Shown: positions 38,341-51,100 of the stretch, one piece after another
How positions within the stretch are numbered: the stretch's first letter is position 1
Layout of the letters: each line of letters begins with the position of its first letter
Source of the DNA: Caenorhabditis elegans
Taxonomy: Eukaryota > Nematoda > Chromadorea > Rhabditida > Rhabditidae
Assembly (NCBI RefSeq): GCF_000002985.6
Contig: NC_003284.9
Location: 7,688,001 to 7,752,000 of the forward strand
Reading direction: 5' to 3'
DNA length: 64,000 bases
Program-made: the position numbers and the translations under genes
The notes under the pieces: model-generated
What the model was told of the DNA's origin: nothing
Seen by the model: the letters and a program-made list of their open reading frames with translations, nothing else
The model's database searches: none

Positions 38341-39773
38341 TTCTTTATGTTTCTTTTTCTTCTGATAAAGTGTGAATGACCTTTGAAATTGTTTATTCAG
38401 ATATGAACTTCAAATTGTCAAATATCAGCGCGCCTGAAACTGATAAATCTCACTAACTCTGAACAAAACTGACTTTTCGTGAGAGGAAGAGCAAAGTTAA
38501 CTACAGTGGCAATCAAAGCTATAGACGTTGACTACCAAAAAGTGTCGATTCGGCTCTAACGTGACAACTTCTTGTTAGCTCCAAATTGAAAGCTGAAATA
38601 AACTTTTTTCGTATAAGGTTATCAGGTTATTTTCTACGCAAGTGTAGCTTGAATTGTAACAATTCAAGCCTACATATGTCAAAAATTAATAAACCGCGTT
38701 TAAAATAAAATTTTACCTAAACATTTAAATCTGAAAGATGAAGTAAACTCCGATGATCAATGTTTTTTTTCAGTAAACGTTTGAATTTTTTCACGTTCTT
38801 TGGTTGAAAATTTGAATCAAACGATTTTAATAAATCTCGACAAAACTTTGTCAGTGAATGCATTTATCTTTTGAAACAGGCAGAGGTTGTCCTGTTGGTA
38901 AGCAGGCTTGAATACCTATTCCAAAATCATTCTTGATTTTTGGTTTGGTAAATGATGTGACACTTCGTTTTCACATATTCAGTCATTTTGTAATGTGTTC
39001 TATGAAAAAACACAATTAAGGAAATAAGATCTGTTAATGGCTAAAGTCACACATGTCACACCAACTATAAAAAAAATACAGTTATTATATTCCACAAAAT
39101 CTCTAGTAACCGTTTCTGTTTAAAAAACTATGTTTACAATTTCGGTTTTTTTTTTGTTTTTTTTTTGTTTACAAACCTCAAATTGTTCTCGTTGCACTTC
39201 ACATTTAGTGAATAACTTAGAGAAAGAAATACAACAACAAAAAAACAAAACTTTATCACATAAGGTACTCTTGTGGATATTCGAATGTAAAACTTGCTGT
39301 TTCCTGCATGTCATTTGAGAGATAAAATTGTCACCTGAAATATACAATTCTTTGATATGTTAAAACAAAGTGCACTAGCCTTTATGCTCGACTGAAAAAT
39401 TGAATCAACAATTATAAATAGCAACCGTCTTGTAAAACAATTTTGCGACTTAAATATATAACCTTGAAATAAATTAAATGGCTGAAACTTCAAAGTTTTC
39501 AACTTCATCACTACAAAAAAGTTTTTAAAAAAGTACTTTGAAAAAATTGGCTATTAGTTGTTAGCATTACACTTGAAATACTTGTCCTCCACAAAACAAA
39601 ATTTCTCCGCAATTGTCATAACACTTGTCATAACACTACTATCAATTGCATAAAGACAATTTGTGCATGGTCAATCAAAGTTTGATGAAACACGTAGAAA
39701 TACAAAAAATTCACATTTGATAGAAGCTATTTCTGAGATTCAGCGATAATAAAGTGAAAAATTATTGAGCAAC
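38341..39773. other. Interval upstream of vit-1
   Basis: AT-rich with no gene. An AATAAA at 38597 may end the saposin-like transcript. The last 130 bases form the vit-1 promoter, listed separately. Confidence 0.6.
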
Positions 39774-39780
39774 TGTCAAT
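39774..39780 (+). promoter_or_regulatory. vit-1: VPE1 element of vit-1
   Basis: TGTCAAT is the exact vitellogenin promoter element 1 heptamer, found repeatedly in the 250 bases upstream of the worm vit genes. It lies about 120 bases before the ATG. Confidence 0.8.
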
Positions 39781-39796
39781 GTGCCAAATTAAAGCC

Positions 39797-39803
39797 TTAT
39801 CAG
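39797..39803 (-). promoter_or_regulatory. vit-1: VPE2 (GATA) element of vit-1
   Basis: TTATCAG is the reverse complement of CTGATAA, the VPE2 consensus and a GATA site for ELT-2, needed for intestinal expression of the vit genes. Confidence 0.8.
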
Positions 39804-39810
39804 TGCGCTA

Positions 39811-39820
39811 AATGTTGCAA
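39811..39820 (+). promoter_or_regulatory. vit-1: MAB-3-like site of vit-1
   Basis: AATGTTGCAA resembles the MAB-3 binding consensus that begins AATGTTGC. MAB-3 is the DM-domain factor that silences yolk genes in males. It lies eight bases from VPE2. Confidence 0.6.
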
Positions 39821-39859
39821 ACCCTTCATTTCAATTCAGAAAATGCCAATCGAAGGTTG

Positions 39860-39867
39860 TATATAAG
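39860..39867 (+). promoter_or_regulatory. vit-1: TATA box of vit-1
   Basis: TATATAAG lies about 40 bases before the ATG. The vit genes have very short leaders and are not trans-spliced, so initiation near 39890 is expected. Confidence 0.7.
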
Positions 39868-39900
39868 GTTACCTGTGAAGAGGAAATTCATTGTCCAATC

Positions 39901-42900
39901 ATGAGGTCGATTATTATCGCATCTATAGTGGCTTTGGCCATTGCTTTCTCCCCAGCTTTCGAGCGCACATTTGAGCCGAAAATCGACTATCATTACAAGT
40001 TCGACGGACTTGTTCTTTCCGGCCTTCCAACTGCTTCCTCTGAGCTCTCCCAATCTCGTTTTTCTGCTCGTGTCCGTATTCAAGCTGTCGATGACCGTCA
40101 CATTCACCTTCAACTTGTGAATATTCACATGGCCGCTTCCCACCTCCCAGAGTCCGAGCAGATTCCATCCTTGAACTCCATGGAGCAGCGCGAACTCTCC
40201 GAGGAGTACAAGCAAATGCTCAAACTCCCACTCCGTGCTCAACTCAGAAATGGACTCATCGCCGAGCTCCAATTCGACAAGGAAGATGCTGAATGGTCAA
40301 AGAACATGAAGAGAGCTGTTGTCAACATGATCTCATTCAACCCAATTGCTCCAAGAAACGAGATTGAGAAAATCGAATCTTCTTATGACAAGGAGGAACA
40401 ATCTGAGGAAAACACTTCTTTCTTCACCAACGAGAAGACCCTTGAAGGAGACTGCCAAGTCGCCTACACTGTCATCCGTGAGCAGAAGAAGACCATCATC
40501 ACCAAGTCCATCAACTTTGACAAGTGCACCGAACGTTCCGAGATCGCTTACGGACTTCGTTACTCTTCCGAGTGCCCAGAATGCGAGAAGGACACCGTGC
40601 TCATCCGCCCACAAACTGTCTACACCTACATTTTGGAAAACGAAGAGCTTAAAGAATCCGAGGTCCGCTCCCTTTACACTGTCAACGTTAACGGACAAGA
40701 AGTCATGAAGACTGAAACCCGCTCAAAGCTTGTTCTTGAGGAGAACCACTCCATCAAAAGTCACATAGAGAAGGTACGTTAATCCATAACTTTTACAGTA
40801 TGTTCTAAGACAAATATTCTTTCAGGTCAATGGAGAGAAGGAAAGCATCATCTACTCTTCCCGTTGGGAGCAACTCGTTGAAGACTTCTTCAAGAATGGA
40901 GATAAGGCTGAGTTCGCCCCATTCGAGAAGTTCCCACTTGACAAGAAGATGCACTTGATCAAGACTATCACTGAGCAAATACAAGAAGTCGAGAACAACA
41001 TCCCAGAGACCTCCCACTTCCTTGCGCGTCTTGTCCGCATTTTCCGCACCACCTCCACCTCCCAACTTAAAGAGATCCACGAGACTCTTTACGTCAAGGC
41101 TGACAAGAAGGTATACATTTTTAGTTCATTTTATAATTTACCTTGCAATATTCAGATCCAATCTTTGATGGAGCACGCTCTCGCTATTGCTGGAACCAAG
41201 AACACCATTCAACACATTCTTGTTCACATCGAGAACGAGGACATCGTTCCACTCGAGGCCGCTCAACTTCTTAAGTCCATCCAAGAGACTCCATTCCCAT
41301 CTCAAACCATTGCTGAAGCACTCATCAAGTTCGCCGAGTCTCGCGTTTCCAAGAACAACCAGGTTGTCCGACAATCTGCTTGGCTCGCCGCCGGATCAGT
41401 TGTCCGCGGAATTGTTGACTACAAGAATATCCGTCCACTCGTCCGCGAGGACAAGCGTGAGCTCAAGGAGAAGTTCCTCCGCGTATTCATGCAACAATAC
41501 AAGGATGCTGAGACCACCTACGAGAAGATTTTGGCACTCAAGAGCATCGGAAACGCTGGACTCGACATCTCCGTCAACCAGCTCAACGAGATCATTGTTG
41601 ACAAGCGCCAATTACTTCCAGTCCGCAAGGAAGCCATTGATGCCCTCAGACTTCTTAAGGACACCATGCCACGCAAGATCCAAAAGGTACTCCTCCCAAT
41701 CTACAAGAACAGACAATACGAGCCAGAGATCCGCATGCTTGCTTTGTGGAGAATGATGCACACCCGCCCAGAAGAGTCTCTCCTCGTCCAAGTTGTTTCC
41801 CAAATGGAGAAAGAGACCAACCAACAAGTTGCTGCTCTTACCCACCAGATGATCCGTCACTTTGCCAAGTCCACCAACCCCTGTTACCAACGTGTTGCTA
41901 TCGTTTGCTCAAAGGTTCTTTCCTTCACTCGTTATCAACCACAAGAACAAATGATCGCTTCCTCCTACGCTCAACTTCCACTCTTCCTTCAAAACTCCTT
42001 CTCTGGAGCTCAATTTGACTTTGCCGCTATCTTCGAGAAGAACTCTTTCTTGCTAAAGGATCTTCACGCTTCTCTTGATGCCGTCTTCGGAGGAAACTGG
42101 AACAAGTACTTTGCCCAAATCGGATTCTCACAGCAACACATGGACAAATACGTTCAGATGGCTCTTGAGAAACTCGAAAGCATTGAGAAGGAGTCCACAA
42201 CTGTTGTCCGCGGACGCCGTATCCAAACCGGAATCACGCTTCTTAAGGAACTTGCCCTGAAAATGAACATCCGTGCTCGCCCAGCAAACTACAACGAGAA
42301 GGATGCCTTCGCCATGGTCTACCTTCGTTACAAGGACATGGATTATGCCATCCTCCCAGTCGATACCCAACTCATTGAGAAGCTCATTGAGAAGTACATC
42401 AGCAACGGAAAAGTTCAGTTCAGCGAAATCCGCCGTCTTCTTAACCAAGAGCACGAGTTCGAGACTCATCATGCCGCTTACTTCTATGAGGCTATCCGCA
42501 AATTCCCAACCACTCTTGGACTTCCACTCATCGTCTCTGGAAAGATCCCAACGGTCTTTTCGGCTGAAGGACAATTCTCTCTTGGACTTGAGGAAACCGA
42601 ACTTCGTTTGACCGTTGAGGCTCGCCCATCCGTTGCTGCCACCCACGTTTACGAGATGAGAATGTTCACCCCACTCTTCGAGCAAGGAGTCAAGAGCGTT
42701 CAATCCGTACGCGCCTACACCCCAATCAAGATTCAAGCCGTCGTTGGAATGAAGAGAAATTTCGAAATCGTCTACAAGGTTGTCGTTCCAGAGAACCAGA
42801 AATCGATCATCTCCCTCACCACTCGCCCAGTTGTCTTCCTTCGTTTCCCAGGATTCTCAAAGTTCGAATACATTGAGGCTGAAGAGAGAACCGTCGTTGT

Positions 42901-44943
42901 TCCACAATGGCAACAAAAGACTCAGGAAATTGAGAAGGTCTTCAACTTCCTCGGACTTGAAGTCTCCACACGCGGAAACATCCTCAACCAACACACTCTT
43001 GAAAACTGGCTTCTTGCCGAGCAAGACTTCGAGGTTTCCGTTGAGAACAAGTACCGTCCAGCCGAATTCACCGCCCGTCTCACCGTTGGACAACTCGAGA
43101 AGACCGAGCTCTCCCAAATCAAGTACAACAAGATCTTCGAAAAGGAGTTCGAGCTCGAACAAGAGAACACCGAGAGCCGCCGTGAGTACTTCACCAAGAT
43201 GGTCAAGAGCATCCAGAAAGAGCAAGGATACAAATCTGTCGTCTCCTTGAGACTTGAGGCCCCACGTGACTACACGATGAACACCGAGGTTACCACCGTC
43301 TGTGACAAGCAAGTCCGCATGTGCCAATGGGAAGTTGAAATTCGCCGCTCCCCAATCCTCGAGGAAACCAAGGAATGGACTCTCCGCTCCCAACTTCTTG
43401 TTGTCCGCCCAGAGATGCCATCATCCCTCCGTCAACTCCACGATCAACCACACCGTGAAGTTCAACTCTCTCTTACCTCTACCTGGGGATCCCAGAAGAA
43501 GAGCGAAGTCACCGTCAACGCTCAACTCCAACAATCCAAGGAACAGAAGAAATACGAGCGTAACATGGACCGTCACTTCAATGGAATGCCAGAGTACGAG
43601 CTTTTGATCAAGGCCGCCCGTCTTAACCAGATCAACGCTGTTGCTGAGTACAAGCTCACCCGTGAAACCGAACAAGTTCTTGCCCGTTATTTTGATCTTG
43701 TTAAGGCCTACAACTACTGGACTGTCTCGAGCCGCCCAGAGAACAACGAGAATGATCGCGTCGTCGTTCAACTCACAGTTGAGCCAATGTCCCGACAATA
43801 CGTCAACATCACCATGCAATCCCCAATTGAGCGCGTTGAGCTCAAGAACGTTCAAGTGCCACGTGTGTACCTTCCATCCATTGCTCAACGTTCCGTCAAG
43901 CACCTACTTAATGAGGCTTCCGGATCTGTTTGCAAGGTGCAAAAGAACCAAATCCGTACTTTCGATGATGTCCTCTACAACACTCCACTCACCACCTGTT
44001 ACTCTCTGATCGCCAAAGATTGCTCCGAGGAGCCAACTTTCGCTGTTCTCTCCAAGAAGACTGAAAAGAATTCCGAAGAGATGATCATCAAGGTTATCCG
44101 TGGAGAACAAGAAATTGTTGCTCAACTCCAGAACGAGGAGATTCGCGTTAAGGTTGACGGTAAGAAGATCCTTTCTGAGGATTATTCTGCTCACCAAATC
44201 GAGAGACTCGGAGAGTCCGATATTGTTATTGAGCTACCAGAAGGAGAGGTTCGCTTTGACGGATACACCATCAAGACTCAACTTCCATCCTACAGCCGCA
44301 AGAACCAACTTTGCGGACTTTGCGGAAACAACGATGATGAGGTGAGTTCAGTCTAGAGATTTTCTTAAGTTATAACAAAAATTTTCAGTCCACCAACGAG
44401 TTTTACACTTCCGATAACACCGAAACCAAAGACATCGAAGAGTTCCACCGATCTTACCTTCTCAAGAACGAGGAATGTGAAGCCGAGGAGGAGCGTCTTT
44501 CTGAGAAGAAGAACTACAGAAAGTACGACGAGAGAAAGTACGAATCTGAAGAGTATTCTTTTGAGGAGACCTATGATTATGAGCAGGAAAACACCAATAA
44601 AAAGCAAAAGAACCAGAGAAGCCAGAAGAAATCCGGTAAGACATAATTTCAAATAATATCATATCGGAAACTTACGTTTTCAGATCTTGTCGAGAAGACT
44701 CAAATCAAGGAGTTTTCCCACCGCATCTGCTTCTCCGTTGAGCCAGTAGCCGAGTGCCGTCGTCGTGGATACGAAGCTGTGGAGCAACAACAAAGGAAAG
44801 TTCGCTTCACCTGCTTGCCACGTCACAGTTCTGAAGCCAGACGTCTGGTGAAGGAGGCTCGTCAAGGAACAGTTCAACTTGATGATCACAAGATTTCCTT
44901 TGTCCACTCAGTTCAAGTCCCAGTTGCTTGCGTCGCTTATTAA
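39901..44943 (+). CDS. vit-1: Vitellogenin VIT-1 (yolk protein precursor, YP170 class)
   Basis: Exons 39901-40773, 40826-41110, 41156-44341, 44389-44635, 44684-44943 give 1616 residues, the length I know for VIT-1. It is a large lipid-transfer lipoprotein made in the adult hermaphrodite intestine, secreted, and taken up by oocytes through RME-2. Residues 1-15 are a signal peptide (MRSIIIASIVALAIA). The N-terminal lipid-binding module covers roughly 25-700. A von Willebrand D-type region begins near 1305 and includes CGLCGNN near 1440. An acidic/basic low-complexity linker follows, then a Cys-containing end. Codon use is extremely biased, with long open frames on other strands as a by-product. 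The reading frame is intact throughout. Assignment to vit-1 rather than vit-2 rests on length and the set-12 neighbour. Confidence 0.95.
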
Positions 44944-45020
44944 TTCATAAGCTCGGCCGGCCTTTTTTTTCATAATTTTATAACTTCTGCTAATAATTGT
45001 CTTTCTAGTACAAGTTTAGA

Positions 45021-45026
45021 AATAAA
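45021..45026 (+). terminator. vit-1: Poly(A) signal of vit-1
   Basis: AATAAA lies 78 bases after the stop codon; vit 3' UTRs are short. Confidence 0.75.
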
Positions 45027-45329
45027 TTTTCATTAGTTTATTTTTAAGCTTTTGGAAACTGTTTCATATCCATCATCAAGTTGCAGAAATTTGGTAGAAA
45101 CATCAAAAATTACTTATGGTTTTTTCAACGTTTTGGCGTAACAGAAAATAAATCGAGTTTAACATTTTAAAAAGAAGTTGTTAGTGTCTGAAATCTTATT
45201 TCCGATAATCGTGAAAGTTGATGATACGAATCTTCGGAATTTGAGAAAGATATACTAAACTGATAGAATTTAAAACGTTGCAAAGAAAATAAAACAAGTA
45301 AAGTGCTCTGTCATTTTTTTTCGGAGGTT

Positions 45330-45335
45330 TTTATT
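45330..45335 (-). terminator. set-12: Poly(A) signal candidate of set-12
   Basis: TTTATT on the plus strand reads AATAAA on the minus strand, about 275 bases after the set-12 stop. vit-1 and set-12 converge here with roughly 300 bases between their signals. Confidence 0.5.
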
Positions 45336-45607
45336 ATTATGAAAATGAAATTAAAACAAGAAATCATGCTGATCATGCTGAAGATAAAATGGCAAAGATG
45401 AGGATTGTGAAGGCAAGTTTGGCAGTTCTGAAAAAACACAATAAGTATGCTTAGTCGATTGGTTTTTTTAGAATGAAAATTGGTTTTCAAATATTCCAGA
45501 ATTTCGAGTTTTTTTGTATTCCTACTTTTCTTTACAACTGCCACATTTCATTTTGTAACCACTGACCTGTAGTGAAGCATGTAAACCGTTTGAAAGTCCA
45601 CGAGTGG

Positions 45608-48148
45608 CTACAGTCTCGAGTTTAGACCCTGAAAAATTGATCTGTTTAAAATCGAATTGAAATATTTAAGATACCATATTTTTCTCTAGTAGAAAAAGCA
45701 CTCGTTTGTGAACCATGTGTTCGTAACTTTTACACTCCAGATTGCCCATGATGCTTCTCTGAAAACAATTTAAAAGTGGCTTTCAAATTGATATCTTTCT
45801 ACTTACGCATTCATCAAGCACACCATTTTGATTATCGTATGTCTTATTTAAAAGATTATTCATGGCGTTGGTAATGTCTTCTTCGCTTGGTGGTTTAACA
45901 TTTTCTTTGTCTTCTGACTCATTTTCGGCTGGGGGACTATGTCTCTTGGTTTTTGTGGCTAGTGGAACAGGAGCTGTGACATCGGTCTTTCTTTTTCTTC
46001 CTCTCCTGGATTTTGGCACCGGAATTGTGCCACTTAATTTCCCCTTGTCTCCACCTCCTGTGCTCGTTGTTGATATGGGTGCTGTGGGATCCATTTTCGG
46101 TTTTCTTCCTCTCTTTTTAAGCTCTTTGGACACATCCTTTGGAACTTCAGATGTTGATGGTTTTCCAATCCAACCTCTACATGCTGCTTCCCCACATTGA
46201 CATGGTTGGTCACTAAAATTTTAAAAGTTCTGTAAAGTATAAAAAGGTCTAGCATAACAAAATCAAATTGTGATTTATTTAAAATTTTGGGATTTTTTAT
46301 CGGGGTTCGGAAAATGGAAGAAAAAAGAAAAATACAAAAGATTTTGATAAATTGTTTTATTACAGTTCATTGCCAGTATGTATTTTGTCGCAATGAAAAA
46401 GTATACTAAAAACTCACTCCAAAAAGATGGGTATTGTTTTCAAAGTATTACAAAGTCAACTTACTTTCTGAAGGAGGTTCCATAGTCAAAAGTGATCTCT
46501 TCTCCTGGTTTTATGACTTTCGATGCAAAAATTCCCAGAGACTTCATAGGTCTATCCGGCACGGTCCACACTTTTACCAAAGCGTTTGGATTGCAGGAAT
46601 GATTGATGAACCGTGCCGAATTCCCTTTGCGTGTCGGGTCCACATAGTAATTTCTTCCCACTTCAAACGAATAACTGTGCTTGATTCCATCTTTTTTATA
46701 GCGCTTAACGCGTTTATTGTGCTCGGCCTTGGTTATCGCCTCTCCCCGATACTCAAGGATTAACTTGCCAGTAGCAATTTCTTCCGTTGCTCTGAGCCCA
46801 TGTCCTATGCCATTGTCAGTGAGGAAAGTTTCAACACCGCAAAACTGTCTTTTGCGAAATCTTTGATTTTCGCAATTTGAACATCCTCGGGGACATTCGC
46901 GATGATTTGCGAAATTGCTACATTCCTCCGTGGTGCAGTCCGTGCCGCATTTGCAGCTGAAAAATGTTTACTTAAAGAATATAAGAATATTCAGACAACG
47001 AGACAAGAGTTAATCAATCTTCGATATAAATAAAATTTTCTCAAAACTTTGCATACTTCAAAGAAAGACTAACGGCTCTGTGTATTTTGAACTCGAAAAT
47101 TTGTCTCATGGGCTCACGAATATTGTACTGAAATTTCTCAATTTCTCACAAATTTTACAAAAAAAAGTTTATTACGGTTCACAATTTCGAAAAAAATTCA
47201 GTTTATTCTAGCGAAAGTCTTAAATTTTGCCAACCATTCCATGTCACGGCTGTTGGAAATTAACTTTTATTTGATTATCATCTTTTATTGTAATTTTTGG
47301 TTCCTCGTCTCACATTACTTTGACTTAAACTGATATGTAACCAATGTCGATGATTTTTGGTTACCTGTGGGAAAATGTGCTAAACTCAAGATTCTGTCTA
47401 AACTCTATTGCTTCAATTGTATTTCTTATTTACAAAAAAAATTTAACAAAACTAACCTTGTCACTGTGAGCAATCCAGTTTTTCTTTTCGGACTGCAAAT
47501 GAAACTGTAGTCCATCCTTCTGGTATTCGGGAAAAATTTTGGATCGGTCTGAAATTTTTATACAACAGATTATTCGTATTTGTCAATTCAAGGTGTATAT
47601 TGTTGATATAATATAGTTTCCATACTAGTCTTATTTAATATTTTTAAGTTTTAAATTCAAGGTTCTCTTAACGTGTTGGAATTTTTTGTTTCAAAACTAT
47701 AATTTGAGTTGATATGTTCTGTTTTTATATAAAAGCTATGTTTTTATGAAAAATTTAGGTGCTTGATAAGTTTGCACGTATGTTAGACCTGTTTGACATA
47801 TATTTTCCGTCAATTTTGTCAAAAAGTAAGGTATTTTCTTGTAGAAAACTGTTTCCGTTTCAATCAATATTTTGTTTGTAACCAAATCAGTTTTTTGCTC
47901 AGATCTCATGAAGTATCTATATTTTACAATAAGAATCTCAGCCATAATAACATTAAAAGTCGGAAACAAATTAGAAAATTAGACAATAAGCATATTATTG
48001 AGTGAGAAGTAAACTAAAACGGTCTGGATATGGAAGGCTAGTTTTTCAAAATAAATCTTGCTTAACAACTCACATTGTAGACAAACACTGAATTATTTTT
48101 CTTGGTCAACTGCGTCTTTTTGTTTGTGCTAGCTCTGGTTCCTGGCAT
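45608..48148 (-). CDS. set-12: SET-domain histone methyltransferase SET-12
   Basis: Exons (minus): 48148-48074, 47548-47457, 46956-46465, 46212-45807, 45758-45675, 45628-45608; phases agree and give 389 residues. Cysteine-rich AWS at about 57-88 (CKCGTDC..), then SET with NHSCNPN at 174-180 and FDY at 212-214, then post-SET CxCx4C at 224-231. AWS plus post-SET places it in the SET2/NSD/ASH1 class, whose members methylate H3K36; nuclear chromatin modification is inferred. The cofactor- and lysine-channel motifs are intact, so it should be active. The tail has two basic RGRK patches (about 254 and 290) resembling AT-hooks or nuclear signals. The last exon adds only six codons. The start is the first in-frame ATG of its exon; an upstream exon is not excluded. 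The symbol comes from recollection that set-12 neighbours vit-1. Confidence 0.88.
46980..47340. mobile_element. Degenerate foldback-element relative in a set-12 intron
   Basis: Much of the 500-base intron between the set-12 exons at 47457 and 46956 resembles the left half of the element at 56549-57036. Shared pieces in order are AATTTCTCA, AAAAGTTTAT.. GGTTCA, a TTTTGCCA block, and TTTTATT..AATTTTTGG. Identity is low and the arms are no longer clear. Confidence 0.35.
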
Positions 48149-51100
48149 TATCCTAGTGTTGGAACGGAAGTCTTGTACAGTTTTAAAAACTAAAATGCAA
48201 ACTCTCAAAGGTTTTGCGAAGAATTGATGCGATGAAGAAATGAGAGCAAAGTTGTTAACAATCAATGAATTCTGAAATAAAAAGGTTAGGCCTACAAAAT
48301 AGGTTTGAGATGAGCGAACAGAAATGTGGTAAAACAGGTAAACGCAAATGACGGTATGACATCGAGTGCTATCTAATAGAAAGAGAGAGGAGTACTCTTT
48401 TCGGTGGACCATAAGGCATCGGCAATTGGAGCAATTAATGCTCAATAAGGTGAAAAATAACTGAAATAAGCACAAAAAAAACGACAACCATGTAAAAGTG
48501 AAAGTGGTATTAAAGTGAGAAATAATGAAAGCTTAGACATTATTAGCAGAACATTTCTAAATGTTTCTCGAATGCAATATTCAGGAAAAGTTCTAAAATT
48601 TTGAACCATCATGATATTTTCTTCAAAAATTAAAATGAAAATAATTGGAAATTAACATCACAATGTTATGAAAAACAAACTAAAACCAGCGAAATAAAAA
48701 CAACATACTACTTATTCGTTCAAACACCAGACATTCTTCTAACTAGAAAAAAATCAATACTGTACTCTAATCGACGGACCACACCATTCATACCATATGG
48801 GAGTCTTGAATGGTTGACTCAAAGATTGGCGTTGTTTTACAGTTTTCTTATGGGAAATCAGGAAGACAATGCAATAGAATAACGCACAGATGCGTGAACT
48901 TTTCCTAAGTGCCAAGGATTGACGAATAATACGGTGCATCATCTAGCGGGTAGTCATAAAATAAAGAAAAGAGAACCATTTGGGGATAAGAGGAAAGTTG
49001 TCTTTCTAAGGGTGTCGGCGGGAAAGCAAAAGGTGATGAAATGAATGTTTGTGAATGATAGAAAGTCGAATTGTTAGTTTTAATTTAGCAATTTTTATGT
49101 TTTCCGCCTAAACATGGTTCCAATAGGCGATTTGAGTTTTTTAAACCCATTTTTCATCACTTAGGTGATTTGCCAACATTTTGATCGATTAGAAAATATT
49201 TAAACAGCTTGAAACCCATTTTCAATGTAGGTTTATAAAACCTCCACAGGGCCTTCTTCATTTAAAAAATGTATAACTTATATATTTTTTGTATGTTCAA
49301 CGCGGTTAGAAAATGAACACTTCCACATTTTTAGAGATTTTTATCAAAAAAGTTTGAATTTTGTGGAACAATTTGGAATAAGTCAGAACAAACAGAAATT
49401 GACGCAAACATATATGTTTTTAACAGTGGAATGAGAGAAAAACCATGGATGTTTCTTTTGTTTTATGCTAAACGCAACGACCTTCAAAATGACAACGACA
49501 AAAATCGTGAAACCAATGTTAAAAACATCAAAAAGAAAACTTATAATTATACTGGAGAAACAGAGTAAGATGCACTTTAGAAACGTCTTATCTTAAGCAT
49601 TGCCAAAAAAACCTTTGCCTGCGTCTGCATTTATAATTATTTCGCAACAACCCAAAGTTGTGAACTGAACACCTAATTGTTCATTATAAAACTTAAGCAA
49701 ATTAAAATACATTTCTAAAATTTCGGAAATCCAACATCAATTTTATTGAATTATACATGTTCGGTAGAAAATCTGAAAAATAGTATTGAGAATACCAAGC
49801 CGAGTTATCTAATAAACATTTGGATTGTTGTCACTTCCATGCTTTTTTTATTTATTTAATACATACCAATTTCCTATTTCTTTATATCCACCGCATTTTG
49901 TTCCAGTGTGACCATCATAAATTTTTGAATATTGGAAAGACTTGTATTTACATCTCTCTTCTCTGTAAGTTTTAGCGGGAAACGACAAAGAGTAGTGCAG
50001 AATAGTAGAATGCTGAAACCACAGCTGCTGCGGCGTTGGTCATCTGGTGTTTGAAATAGTCTATCTGAATGAACTATTGAACGAAGTGCCTTAATGAAAC
50101 ACAATTATTAACCCTTTGTAGAAGTAAGAACAACCGATAACAGTTTTTGCGTCACAGGCCGGAGTCAGAGAGAAATCCTGTTGGTTTTTGTTCCGCGATG
50201 TTTTGCGGAAAAAACGTTAAATAGACGAGCATCATTTTTACATAGATGATATGCCAAGTCCAACGTCGGATTTCTGATGTTCTTGATTTGTCTCCCTTCA
50301 ATCAATGGCCACACCAATGCCAGGTGCAAACTATTATGAATTTTATTGCAAAAAGGTTTCTCAGAGAAAAGTAAATTCAAATATGACTGCGAGAGTGCTC
50401 ATATTTGCAACAGTACCTAGAAATGACAATAAAAAGGAAAACAACTATGAGTTGCGTGCAAATGTCAATTTTTTCCGGAATGTCAGGAGGCCTGTAGATT
50501 TGCACAAGCGGATATTTTGAAAGTTTGACATCATGTTTTGTTCCTTAGAAAATTTGGAATAAAATATGTGTTTTTATCATATTTCCGAACGTTCAAATCA
50601 GATTTTAAGAACACGACTTGCGGTCCGCGTAATTATGGACCACCCTGTAGTTAAAATATAGCACTATAAAATACTCGCCCATGTTAATTTGCTGTGGTTA
50701 CATCTTTGTTGAACTCTGGAAACTAAATTTCGGAAATCTCAATAAAAAGGATCAACTGACGCACAGGAAATTGCTTTCACTGTAGCTGTGCATTTTAAAC
50801 CTGAAACTTCATTTTCATTTTTGAGCTGGGTGTGTCTAACTTTTCAGAAGATCCAAACTTTGGATTTTTTCTTCCGGTCGAAAAACTTCTTTGGACATAT
50901 AATTTCAATAATGTTTTTGTTTCCACTGTTATATGGTGATAAGGCAGTTTCAAAATTTTTGAAGCGTAAATTTTAGACGAAAAGGTTCTTTGTCAATAGT
51001 CTCAAAACAGTTTATTTGGTTTTTATTTTGTCGCTTTGTCGAGACTTGTGTGCATATTGTGATGTAAATCATCTGTCATTTCTGAAAGCAATTTTTTCTT

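Noticed and set aside
41138..44197. Long open frames on the minus strand and shifted frames across vit-1
   Set aside because: They are shadows of the extreme codon bias of vit-1; they cross its introns and have Leu/Val-rich composition without family features.
49874..50104. Minus-strand frame containing a short MTNAAAAVV peptide
   Set aside because: The peptide is 23 codons with no donor and no conserved context; too short to support.
50305..50520. 71-codon plus-strand ORF starting MATPMPGANYY
   Set aside because: Single short frame with no splice partners, family features or promoter signs; its reverse strand is equally open.
50596..50650. Mariner-like terminal repeat (CCATAATT-type end next to TA)
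   Set aside because: Only one end is visible; no inverted partner and no transposase remnant was found within several kb.
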